This document shows positions 18,409-29,100 of a stretch of DNA of 64,000 nt, piece after piece. The position numbers and the translations under genes are program-made. Numbering within the stretch: position 1 is the stretch's first letter; every line of letters begins with the position of its first letter. This DNA is from Sneathiella sedimenti (GTDB lineage: Bacteria > Pseudomonadota > Alphaproteobacteria > Sneathiellales > Sneathiellaceae). The stretch is taken from the NCBI RefSeq assembly GCF_017313765.1, contig NZ_JAFLNC010000001.1, positions 868,001-932,000 on the forward strand, read 5' to 3'. The notes below the pieces were generated by a model. That model ran no database searches. It worked only from the letters and a program-made list of their open reading frames with translations, and had not been told where the DNA came from.

Positions 18409-18532
18409 TGACGCGAATAACAAGGAAAAATTTCCGCCTGTTAAGGGTTATTAAACGGGTTATTTTTAAAGTGGCGTCAAGGAGTTCAGTAACATAACAA
18501 AAAGACGAAGGCGAAGGACCTGGTTTTAAAAA

Positions 18533-21500
18533 ATGAACGGGCTATTCATTGGTGAAGGAACGCTTCTTGTTCAATGTGCCGAGGAGTTTCGGCGTGCCGG
18601 CGGAGAAATTTCTGCAATCCTGACCCGTGAACCTCGCGTTCGGGCCTGGGCGGAGGCGGAAGGTCTGCCGGTTTTTGATGATCCAAATGGCGATGGCCTT
18701 GAAACCCTCGCCTATGATTATCTGTTCAGTATCGTAAACCTGACAATATTCCCGCAGCATCTGCCCCAGCGTCCGCGCAAATTTGCCATCAACTTTTTTG
18801 ACGGGCCCTTGCCGAAATATACTGGCGTCAATGTCACGTCCTGGGCGCTGATGAACGGGGAAACCTCCCACGCGGTTACCTGGCATGAAATGAAGGACAC
18901 TCCGGATTCCGGCCGTATCCTGAAATCGCGCATGGTCGAGATTGCTCCAGACGAAACCTCCATGAGTCTCAACGCGAAATGTTACGAAGCCGGGCTCGCT
19001 TCCTTCACTGAATTGGTCGCGGAGTTGAAATCTGGCTCTGTCCACCCGCAGGAACAGGGTAGCGAAAAAACCCGCTATGACGCCGAGAAACGACCCGAAA
19101 ATCTCGGCGCGCTTGATTTCACTAAGCCGGCGGCGGAGCTGGACCGGCTTGTCCGGGCGCTAGATTTCGGGACTTATGCCAACCCCTTGGGCGCGGCGAA
19201 ACTCTGGACAGGGAAAGCCATTTCCCTGGTTGGCTCACTCACCATTCACGATGGCACGGCCGCCAACGCACCGGGACATGTGGTCGCGCTGGATGATGCC
19301 GGAATCACTATCTCCGCAAGCGATCATGACGTCACGCTTGGCGCGTTTCGCTGCCTCGCCGGGGAACCCCGCCATCCAAACGCCGTCGGCCTGCAGGTAG
19401 GATCGCAGATTCCCGCCCTCTCTCCGCTATCCGATGACGAAATCACATCGATCGCTAATGCCGAGCTTTACTGGCAAAGGTCTCTTGTCTCGGCACAGCC
19501 ATTGCAATCCCCCTACCCGTCAAACCGGGATACAGCTTCCGGGGCGGTATCCGTCCCGCTTAACCTAAACCAACCTTTGAATGTGGACGAGGCCACGGCC
19601 GGCCTTCTTGTCTGGCATTCTCTCTTGATGGGGGCGAAAACGGTTTCCTGCGGTACGGACGCAGAAAACACGGTGCATCCCCTGATCGCGGAAAATCTGC
19701 TGGTCACGCTTCCCGTCGATGCGGCCTCAAGCGTTACGGAGACGATGCAGTCCTACGCCAAAATTAAGGCGGAAAGTGTGGCCGCAGGCCCACGCAGTGT
19801 AGACCTGATTGCGCGTCTGTCCGATCCTGCGGCGCGTGACGTCGCCTTGCGGTCGCTGAATATTGCCGTCACTACGGAAGAAGCGGCGGATGTCGATCTT
19901 CTGGGCGACCGTCTTCTGATCCTTGCGCTTGGGGAGAGCCCCCGCGTTATCGCCCGGACGGGGCTCTATGCGCGCGATATTCTTGCCGCCATTGGGCGGG
20001 ATCTTTCGTTTTTCCTTAACGCCTTCGTTGCCAACAGGGAAGTTGCGCTGAAAGACCTCCCGCTGACCGATCCAAATGAGAAACAGGCCGGCATGGACGC
20101 CATGGGCGTCGATTATCCCCGTGACAAACGTATTCATGACGTAATCCGCGAACAGGTTGCGAAAACACCGGATGCCATCGCGCTCAAAGCAGATGCGGAT
20201 GTGCTGACCTATGCGGAACTGGAGGCGCGCACGGATGCGCTCGCCGCCGCTCTTGCAGCTCGTGGCGCGGGACGGGGTGTGATTGTCGGAATATGTCTCG
20301 AACGATCGACCGACTTGATCGTTTCTTTGCTCGCGATCCTGAAAACCGGGGCGGCCTACCTGCCGCTCGATCCCGCCTATCCGGCGGAACGTGTCGCCTT
20401 CATGATAGAGGATAGCAACGCGCCGCTGATTGTGGCCAGCCCGACGACCGAGTTCAAGTTCCGGCTCGATCCGAAAAAGATCGTCTATCCGGACGCGACG
20501 GAGAGTGATTTCACCCAACCCGCCGGTGAGCCGTCCGATCTCGCCTATATGATGTACACCTCTGGCTCGACCGGCACGCCGAAGGGTGTGATGTTGACCC
20601 ATCGGAACATTGTCAATTTCTTCACCGGCACCGACCTGACCGTGCCCCATGACGGGGAGGTCCGGCTGCTCGCCATTACGTCAGTTTCCTTTGATATTTC
20701 CGTGCTGGAGATTTTCTGGACGCTGGCGCGCGGTTTCACCATCGTGCTGCAAACGGATGGAGCCGCCTCGACTGCGGTTCCAGGTTTCAGCCTGTTCTAC
20801 TTTGCCTCGGAAGCCGCGGGAAGCGGGCCGGAGGCCTATCGTCTCCTGCTGCAGGGCGCGAAATTCGCCGATGACAACGGATTCGAAGCGGTCTGGACGC
20901 CAGAGCGGCATTTCCATGCCTTTGGCGGCCTCTACCCCAATCCGGCAGTGAGCTCCGCCGCGGTTGCGGCGACGACAAAGAATATCGATATCCGCGCTGG
21001 CTCCTGCGTGCTGCCGCTGCATAATCCTGTGCGGGTCGCGGAAGACTGGGCGCTGGTGGATAATATTTCCGGCGGGCGTGCGGGGATCGCGATTGCCAGC
21101 GGCTGGCAGCCGAATGACTTTGTGCTGCAACCGGAGAATTTCGAGAATCGCAAGGATGTGATGCTGGACGGCATCGACACACTGCGCAAGCTCTGGCGCG
21201 GCGAGAGTATCAAGCTCCCAAATCACAAGGGAGAGGAGATCGAGGTTGCCACCCTTCCGCATCCGGTGAAAGGCGACATTCCCCTTTGGCTGACGGCGGC
21301 AGGGAACCCCGAAACCTTCGCCGCGGCGGCCAGAAAAGGCTGCTATGTGCTGACCCATCTGCTCGGACAAAAGTTTGAGGATGTGGCCGAGAAAATCCGC
21401 GCCTATCGCATGGCCTGGCGCGAGGCCGGTCATCCCGGTAACGGTAAGGTCTCCCTGATGCTACATACCTTTGTGGGTGAGGATGAAGATCAGGTGCGCG

Positions 21501-23041
21501 AAACCGTGCGTGCGCCAATGAAGGGATATCTCAAAAGCTCGGTCGATCTTCTCCGCCGGGCGTCCTGGAGCTCCCCGACCTTCAAGCAGAAGGCTGACGC
21601 AACGGGTTTGACGCCCCAGGAAGTCTTTGAAAAACAGGAACTTACAGAAGAAGAGACAGACGCGCTCCTTGATCATGCATTTGAACGCTATTATCAGACG
21701 AGCGGCCTGTTCGGAACCCCAGACAGCTGTCAGGAGTTGGTGCGGGAAATCGCCCGCATGGGTGTCGACGAGATCGCCTGCCTGATTGATTTTGGCGTCG
21801 ATACGGATATGGTGCTGGCGCATCTCCCTTATATCAATGACCTGAAGAACAATCTGCTGGCCGAAGGCGGGGTGGCCCGCCAGGCCTCCGTCGCGGAGCA
21901 GATTGTCGAGCATGATATCACCCATTTCCAATGCACGCCGTCAATGGCGTCCTTCCTGGTGGCCGAGCAGGCCGGACGGACCGCGCTTGGCAAACTCGAT
22001 GTGATGATGGTCGGCGGGGAGGGGTTCCCGCCCGATCTTGCGCGGAATTTGCGCTCCCATCTCAAGGGAACCTTGCTTAATATGTACGGAACGACAGAAA
22101 CGGCTGTCTGGTCATCGGTCGCGAACCTCAAAACAGTAGGCGAGACGATCCCCCTTGGCGAGGCGATTGCCAACACAATCTATTCTGTACGCAATGAATT
22201 CGGCCAGGCGCTGCCGAGCGGTGTTGCCGGGGAGCTCTGGATTGGTGGCGATGGTGTTGCGGACGGATACTGGAACCGCAAAGAACTGACGGCGGAGCGT
22301 TTCCTCGATACGGCGGAAGGACGTTTCTACCGGACCGGCGACCTGGTTCGTCATATGCCGGACGGCCGGCTTGAGTTCCATGGTCGCATGGACAATCAGG
22401 TCAAGGTACGCGGCCACCGGATCGAGCTTGGCGAGATCGAGGCAAAACTCGGCTCCCTGGACGAGGTGAAGGACGCTGCCGTCACCGTGTTCGAGACGGG
22501 CGATAGTGATAAACGCCTTGTTGCCTTCGCGACAACCGCGCCGGGACATAAGATCGACCCGCAGGAAGTGCGTCGGAAACTCGGCGCCATGCTCCCGGAA
22601 TTCATGACGCCGTCCCAGGTGATCGTGCTCGAAGTGATGCCGCAGACACCGAACGGCAAAATCGACCGCAAGGCACTGCCGAAACCGCAAGGGCAGGCGA
22701 GTGTTGCGACGGAGGCGGCCCAGAGCGATACGGAAGCCGCGATTGCCAAAATCTGGTGCGAGGCGCTTGGTCTTGCCGAGGTAGGCGTGACTGAAAATTT
22801 CTTTGATCTTGGCGGGCATTCCCTTCTGGTGGTGCAGGTGCAGCGGCGGTTAAAGGAATTGTTCGACAAGGAAGTTGCCATTACGGACATGTTCCGCTTC
22901 TCCACAATACAGGCACTGGCCCGTCACCTCGATGGCGGTGGCACAGCAGAGGGAGAATCGACGGCAGCCATGCGCGGTGCCCAACGGGCAGCGGCGCGGC
23001 GCGCCCGCATGACACGACGAACCGGGACGACTGTACAGTAA
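18533..23041 (+). CDS. NRPS loading protein: formyltransferase-like, adenylation domain split by a luciferase-like monooxygenase, carrier domain
   Basis: 1502 residues. Residues 1-230 resemble formyl-THF-dependent formyltransferases (INFFDGPLPKYTG, DTPDSGRIL); the usual catalytic His after Asn87 is Phe89. Residues 300-525 look like a remnant condensation domain without HHxxxDG. The adenylation domain starts near 530 (A3 YTSGSTGTPKG at 675, A4 FDISVLE at 720) and is interrupted by a FMN-dependent luciferase-like monooxygenase of the MupA/Atu3671 type (about 745-1105), then resumes (A5 NMYGTTET 1183, A7 YRTGDL, A8 GHRIELGEIE, A10 NGKIDRK). The ten specificity residues read D-I-L-Q-M-G-M-V-W-K, close to the published glycine code. 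The carrier Ser is 1430 (GGHSLL). It probably activates and oxidises glycine on the carrier. A PKS gene follows 74 bp downstream. Confidence 0.9.
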   Translation: MNGLFIGEGTLLVQCAEEFRRAGGEISAILTREPRVRAWAEAEGLPVFDDPNGDGLETLAYDYLFSIVNLTIFPQHLPQRPRKFAINFFDGPLPKYTGVNVTSWALMNGETSHAVTWHEMKDTPDSGRILKSRMVEIAPDETSMSLNAKCYEAGLASFTELVAELKSGSVHPQEQGSEKTRYDAEKRPENLGALDFTKPAAELDRLVRALDFGTYANPLGAAKLWTGKAISLVGSLTIHDGTAANAPGHVVALDDAGITISASDHDVTLGAFRCLAGEPRHPNAVGLQVGSQIPALSPLSDDEITSIANAELYWQRSLVSAQPLQSPYPSNRDTASGAVSVPLNLNQPLNVDEATAGLLVWHSLLMGAKTVSCGTDAENTVHPLIAENLLVTLPVDAASSVTETMQSYAKIKAESVAAGPRSVDLIARLSDPAARDVALRSLNIAVTTEEAADVDLLGDRLLILALGESPRVIARTGLYARDILAAIGRDLSFFLNAFVANREVALKDLPLTDPNEKQAGMDAMGVDYPRDKRIHDVIREQVAKTPDAIALKADADVLTYAELEARTDALAAALAARGAGRGVIVGICLERSTDLIVSLLAILKTGAAYLPLDPAYPAERVAFMIEDSNAPLIVASPTTEFKFRLDPKKIVYPDATESDFTQPAGEPSDLAYMMYTSGSTGTPKGVMLTHRNIVNFFTGTDLTVPHDGEVRLLAITSVSFDISVLEIFWTLARGFTIVLQTDGAASTAVPGFSLFYFASEAAGSGPEAYRLLLQGAKFADDNGFEAVWTPERHFHAFGGLYPNPAVSSAAVAATTKNIDIRAGSCVLPLHNPVRVAEDWALVDNISGGRAGIAIASGWQPNDFVLQPENFENRKDVMLDGIDTLRKLWRGESIKLPNHKGEEIEVATLPHPVKGDIPLWLTAAGNPETFAAAARKGCYVLTHLLGQKFEDVAEKIRAYRMAWREAGHPGNGKVSLMLHTFVGEDEDQVRETVRAPMKGYLKSSVDLLRRASWSSPTFKQKADATGLTPQEVFEKQELTEEETDALLDHAFERYYQTSGLFGTPDSCQELVREIARMGVDEIACLIDFGVDTDMVLAHLPYINDLKNNLLAEGGVARQASVAEQIVEHDITHFQCTPSMASFLVAEQAGRTALGKLDVMMVGGEGFPPDLARNLRSHLKGTLLNMYGTTETAVWSSVANLKTVGETIPLGEAIANTIYSVRNEFGQALPSGVAGELWIGGDGVADGYWNRKELTAERFLDTAEGRFYRTGDLVRHMPDGRLEFHGRMDNQVKVRGHRIELGEIEAKLGSLDEVKDAAVTVFETGDSDKRLVAFATTAPGHKIDPQEVRRKLGAMLPEFMTPSQVIVLEVMPQTPNGKIDRKALPKPQGQASVATEAAQSDTEAAIAKIWCEALGLAEVGVTENFFDLGGHSLLVVQVQRRLKELFDKEVAITDMFRFSTIQALARHLDGGGTAEGESTAAMRGAQRAAARRARMTRRTGTTVQ

Positions 23042-23115
23042 CTTCGATTTTTGGCAGGATATAGACCTGTCACAATGAACGACACCGCCGAATACGGCGG
23101 GAATGAGCGGAAGTA

Positions 23116-26100
23116 ATGACAGAGAGCAATGAGGGAATTCAGGCTTCTGAGAGGATCGCTATTGTCGGCATGGCAGGGCGATTTCCGTCTGCGCGTTCTG
23201 TTGCGCAGCTTTGGAATCTGCTGGCAAACGAACGTATCGGCACGCGCTGGTTCACCGATGAGGAAATGCTTGAAAACGGCGTCAGCCCTAAGGAGCTGGC
23301 TAATCCCAATTATGTGAAGGCGGCCAACTACCTTTCCGACATGGAATGCTTTGATGCCGGTTTTTTCGGTTTTTCCCCGCGCGAGGCCTCAATCCTTGAT
23401 CCGCAGCACCGCCATTTTCTTGAATGCGCGTGGGAGGCCTTCGAGGATGCAGGTCATATGCCCGAGAATTTCGACGGACGTATCGGCGTTTTTGCGGGCT
23501 CCGGCATGCAGGCTTATTTGCCATATAATCTGCTCACCAATCCCGATCTCGTGGAGGAAATCGGTCTGTTCCTGCTCCGGCATACGGGCAATGACAAGGA
23601 TTTTCTCACCACCCGCCTGTCCTATCTTCTGAATCTGCAGGGCCCCTCCGTCGCGATCCAGACGGCCTGTTCCACCTCGCTCGTCGCGGTGCATCAGGCC
23701 GCGGCCAGCCTCCTTTCCATGGAGTGTGACATGGCCATTGCCGGCGGCGTGACGGTGGAGCTGCCGCATCGCCACGGCTATAAATTCGCCGAGGGGGAAA
23801 TCCAGTCGCCGGATGGCCTTTGTCGCCCGTTTGATAATGACAGTGAGGGAACCGTATTTGGCTCCGGTGCGGCACTTGTGGTCCTGCGCCGGCTAGAGGA
23901 TGCCCTGGCCGATGGCGATGACATCAAGGCGGTGCTGATCGGCTCTGCGGTAAATAACGATGGCGCACAGAAGGCGGGATATCTTGCTCCCAGCGTCGAC
24001 GGCCAGGCGGAGGCGGCGGCCGAGGCCCTCGCCATTGCCGGTGTCCCGGCGGAAACGGTCAGCTATATCGAGGCGCATGGCACGGGAACACCGGTCGGCG
24101 ACCCGATCGAGCTTGCGGGGCTGTCGCAGGTGTATGGTGAAGGCGGAACAGGGTTTTGCGGGATCGGGTCGGTCAAGAGCAATATCGGCCATCTTGATAC
24201 GGCGGCAGGCACCACCAGCTTGATCAAGGTGGTGGAGGCGCTGCGCCATGAAATCTTGCCGGCCTCGCTCAACTACAAAACACCGAACAGCCGGTTTGAT
24301 ATTGCAAACAGCCCCTTTTATGTGGTGGCGGAGACCAAACCCTGGCCGCGCGGCTCTATTCCGCGGCGCGCCGGGATCAATTCACTCGGGGTCGGCGGCA
24401 CGAATGCCCATGCGATAATCGAGGAGGCCCCGCTTCGCCCCGTCGTTACCCATGCGGAAAGCTGGCGGTTGTTTCCCTTTTCGGCGCGGGACAGGAAGGC
24501 GCTGGATGGCCTTCAGGAGAAATGGCGGGATTTTGCTGCGTCGCCGGAAATGCCCGAGCTTGCCGACGCTGCCTTTACGTTGCGCCATGGCCGCCGTGAG
24601 TTTTCCGAGCGTCGGGTCCTTGTCGCGAAAAGTGTGGAGGACCTTAAAGCAGGGCTCTGGAACGACCAGCCCGATCATGTTGCCGAAGGAAGCGTTGGCA
24701 CCGGTAAGGCAGAAGTGGTGTTCATGTTTCCGGGCGGTGGCGCACAGTACCCAGGCGCAGGCGCGGGGCTGCTTGCAAGTTCCGATGCGTTCCGGGTGGC
24801 GGTTGATGAGTGTTTTGCACAGATGCCGGCCGACGCGCCCGCCGATCTTCGCAGCGTCATGTTCGAGAAAACCCTCGGGGATGCAGAGGCGCGCGGCAAG
24901 ATGGAGATGTCGGGTTACGCCATCCCGGCGCTGTTTGTGCTGGAGTATGCCTACGCCACGATGTTCAGGAGCTGGGGCGTGGAACCCGCCGCTGTTCTCG
25001 GTCATAGTGCAGGCGAATATGCGGGGGCTGTGATCGCCCGGGTGATGTCGGTTGCTGACGCGCTTAAAATTGTCGTCTGGCGCGGCAAGGTGATGGATGC
25101 AGCCGCTGCTGGCGCAATGAGTATTATTCCTGCACCGCGCGAAAAAGTGTCGGAACTGATCGGTGATCAACTGGATATCGCGGCGCTCAATGCGCCGGAC
25201 CTCTGTGTGGTATCCGGCGAGGTTGCAAGAATTGACGCGCTGGAGAGTGAGCTTAAGGGAACGGAATATGAAGCGACGCGGGTGCGTATCAATGTTGCTG
25301 CCCACAGTCGGATTCTCGATGACCAGCTTGATAATTTCCGCAAAGGCATTCAGGGTATCCAGCTAACAGAGCCGGAAATTCCCTTTGTGTCCACCTTGCG
25401 TGGCAACTGGCCGAAAAACGGCGACTTCTCGACCATCGATTACTGGGTTGACCATCTGCGTCATACAGTCCGCTTTGCCGATGCGATCGAAACCGTGCTG
25501 CAAAAGCCGAACCGTATCCTGCTGGAAGTGGGACCGGGACAGACACTCGGACCGCTTGCGGAGATGTGCCGGGCGGAGAATGATCCGCTGGCTGTGATTT
25601 CCTCGGGCCGTCCACCCAAAGACGTGGATGACGACATGGCGCATGCACTAGTGGCGGCAGGACATATCTGGACCGTTGGCGGGACACTTGACTGGGAAAA
25701 GCTGCCAGGTGCCGAGGGCAGGCGCGTCTCCCTGCCAACCTACTCTTTCGCGCGCGATCGCCACTGGATCGAGCCGGGGGTTGGCGGCGCGGTCAATGCC
25801 GAGGACGCGGAGAGCGCAAATGCCGTTCATCTTACCCGGCAGGAAAATACTGACGACTGGTTCGTTACGAAAAGCTGGAAATTTGCGCCGATCCCGCCCG
25901 CCGAGCCACGCCATGGTAGCCACTGGCTCCTCTTTCATGGCGGGGATCCGGTCTCGGATGCCCTTGTCGCCGAACTGTCCGAACGGCGGGAGGATGTGAT
26001 CATCGTTCGGCCTGGCGATGAATTCCGAAAAGAGGCGGGCGGATATCGCCTCGCGGCAAACGTGGCGCAAGATTATGATGCACTCTTTTTTGATCTCGCG

Positions 26101-29100
26101 GTCATGCCGAGTCATATTATTCATGCCTGGCCAATGGCGGCGGCAGCGGACGGTCAGGAAGGGTTGTTCGACAGTGCCTTTTGCCTCGCCCGAGCCATAC
26201 AGTCTGCTGATCCGGCCGAAGATTTACGCCTGACCTTTATCGGAAGTGGGGGCTTTTCCGTCGCCGGGGAGCCGATCCCCTATCCGGCGCTTGGCACCCT
26301 GATCGGGCCAGTTCGCGTGGCGCCCCGGGAAGTTCCGGGCTTGAGCGCCCAGTATATAGACCTGGAAACGGCGGAAGACCCGGTCTGGGCTGCGCGGGCG
26401 ATCCTTGATGAACAGGGCGGAACCACCGCGGACGACTGCATCGCTTTCCGCGGGCGTCAACGCTATGCGCAGCAACTGGACTCCCTGCCGGTTACAACGT
26501 CGGATGCCTTGCCCAAGCGGGTGAAAGAGGGTGGTCGGTATCTGATTACCGGTGGCGCGGGAGGTATCGGATTGGAACTCGCGCACTATCTTGGAACAGC
26601 GGCGAAAGCAAAAGTCGCCCTGATTGGCCGGAAGGAAATGCCCGATCGGCGCGAGTGGGAAAAGGTCATTGAGACAGCGCCGTCTTCACGGGAGGCGGCG
26701 GCCCTGAAAACCGCACTGGCAATTGAAGCTGCGGGCGGCAAGCTGCTGTATCTGTCTGCGGATGTTTCGGACAAGCCGGCGTTAAGTAGGGCCCTTGAGA
26801 AGATCAAGGCGGACATTGGCGGCCTCGACGGGGTGTTCCACGGAGCCGGTATCATGGATGATGCGCCGATGCTCGGGAAAAGTCTGGAAGACACCCATCA
26901 TGTGCTCGCCCCGAAAGTGGAGGGCGGGGAAAATCTGTCGGCCCTGCTGCCGCCCGGCAAACTTGATTTCTTTGCGGTTTTTTCCTCCACCTCGGTCATT
27001 ACGGCCCCGCCGGGTCAGGTTGATTACGTCGCAGCAAACAGCTATCTGGAAAGCCTCGCCGCGTCGCGCGCCGATGGTATCGCGATTTCCTGGGGAGTCT
27101 GGCGTGATGTCGGGATGGCCGCCCGCGCCTATCGTAGTCAGGAAGTGGGTGTGGCAGGCGCGCATCCTCTTCTAGGTCCGATCGAGACGGATGACAACGG
27201 AACTCTTTCTTTTACATGCTATTACGATCCGGCTGATCTTTGGGTTCTCGCCGAGCATGTGGTCGGTGGCGTTCCCGTTTTGCCGGGTACAGCCTATATC
27301 GAGATCGTCCGCGCCGCGATGGAACAGGCCGCGCCCGGGCGCAAATGGGAAATCCAGTCTCTCTCCCTGTTAAGCCCGATGATATTTCCGGATGGAGTTC
27401 GGGCGCGCGTTGTCGTCACCCTGACCCCGACAGACCGTGGGTATGACTTCCAGGTACAAAGCAGTGCCTCGGCGGAGGCGCCGCTGATCGAGCATTGCCG
27501 TGCCAATCTCATGTTGAAACGGTTGACGGATCGCAAGTTGCCCGCGGGCCTTCAGGCGCCCGCAAATATGTCCGTCTCCGAAAACAGCGGCCAGGATTCG
27601 CAAGAGGAGCTGATTGATTTTGGTCCGCGCTGGGATAATGTCGGGGAGATTCGCGTTGGCGCCCAGATTGTCGAGGCGGACTTTGCCCTGCCAGAAGCAT
27701 ATCTCGCAGACCTCGAAACCTATGCGGCCCACCCGGGGCTGACGGATACGGCGGCGACGATCGGGCTCAATCTGCTGGCAGACGTTGGCACCGAGGGCGC
27801 GTTCTATGCGCCAATGTCCATCGACCGCCTGCGTATTCTGAGACCCTTAACGCCCCGCTTTGTTGCGCGGGCGCGTCTGGTTGCGGAGACACCGGGACGG
27901 TTCGCAAGCTTCGATGTCGTCTTTTCTGATGAGAAGGGCGCGCCGCTCATGATTCTGGAGGGGTTCGCGCTCAGTCGCGTTGAAGGCACCAGCTTCGACA
28001 CCGCGCGCGCGCCGGAACAGCTCGTTGATATCATGATTGCACAAGGCATTGCCGCGGAAGATGCGCCTGCGGTATTCCGCCGGGTCCTTAATTCAGATGC
28101 GAAAACGATCGTTGTCTCGCCGACGTCAATGACGGATATTGCCCGCGAGATGGCGCGGATCGGGGCGCAACGGCGGAAAAAGTCTGACGGAGCGCGCAAA
28201 GAACAAGCCGGCAGCCAGACAGCATATGCCAACTCGGTCGAGGAAAAAATTGCTGAATTCTGGTCCGATCTTCTCGGCGTGGACCAGGCAGAACCGGATG
28301 CCGACTTCTTTGATCTGGGCGGCCATTCGTTGGCCGCGGTGCGCCTTTTCGCGAAAATTCGCAAAGAATATGACACGGATCTGCCACTTGCCACCTTGTT
28401 CCAGGCGCCAACATTGCGCCTCCTCTCGGAGATGGTGATTTCCAAAGGCGGTATCGATATTGAGATGTCGGCAGGCTCCGACACCGTAACGGTTACAGAT
28501 AGTGATTCAGACTGGTCGCCCCTGGTTCGGATCAAGAAGGGAGCACCGCAAGTAAAGCCTCTCTATCTGGTCCATGGTGCGGGCGGCAATGTTCTCAATT
28601 TCAGGTCGCTCTCTGGCTATATCGATTCCAAGATACCTTTCTATGCTTTACGCGCCCTTGGCTCGGACGGCGAACCGGAAATTCACGAAACAATTGAGGA
28701 GATGGCGAGTTGCTACGTTGCCGCGATTCTTAAGAGCCAGCCAGAGGGGCCGTATAATCTCGCCGGCTATTCCGGTGGCGGGGTGATTGCCTTTGAAATG
28801 GCGCAGCAGTTGCGCGCAGCCGGGCACGAAGTGGGTCACCTGATCTTCTTCGATACTCTCGCGCCGGACATCGACCCGCAACCGGTCAGTATTCTAGAGA
28901 AAATATGGACAGCACGTCACTGGAGCCTGGGATTCGCCCTCAAATGGCCAATCCGGAAATGGCAGAGTCGCTCTGCCGGACGTGAAATGGCGCAAATCGC
29001 TGAGCTACTTGCAAAGGGGGAGAAAATCCCCGACGAGCTAGTTGGCCAGCGGATGACCAGCGCCTATCTCACGGCGGAAAGCCGTTATCGACCTGCGGAT

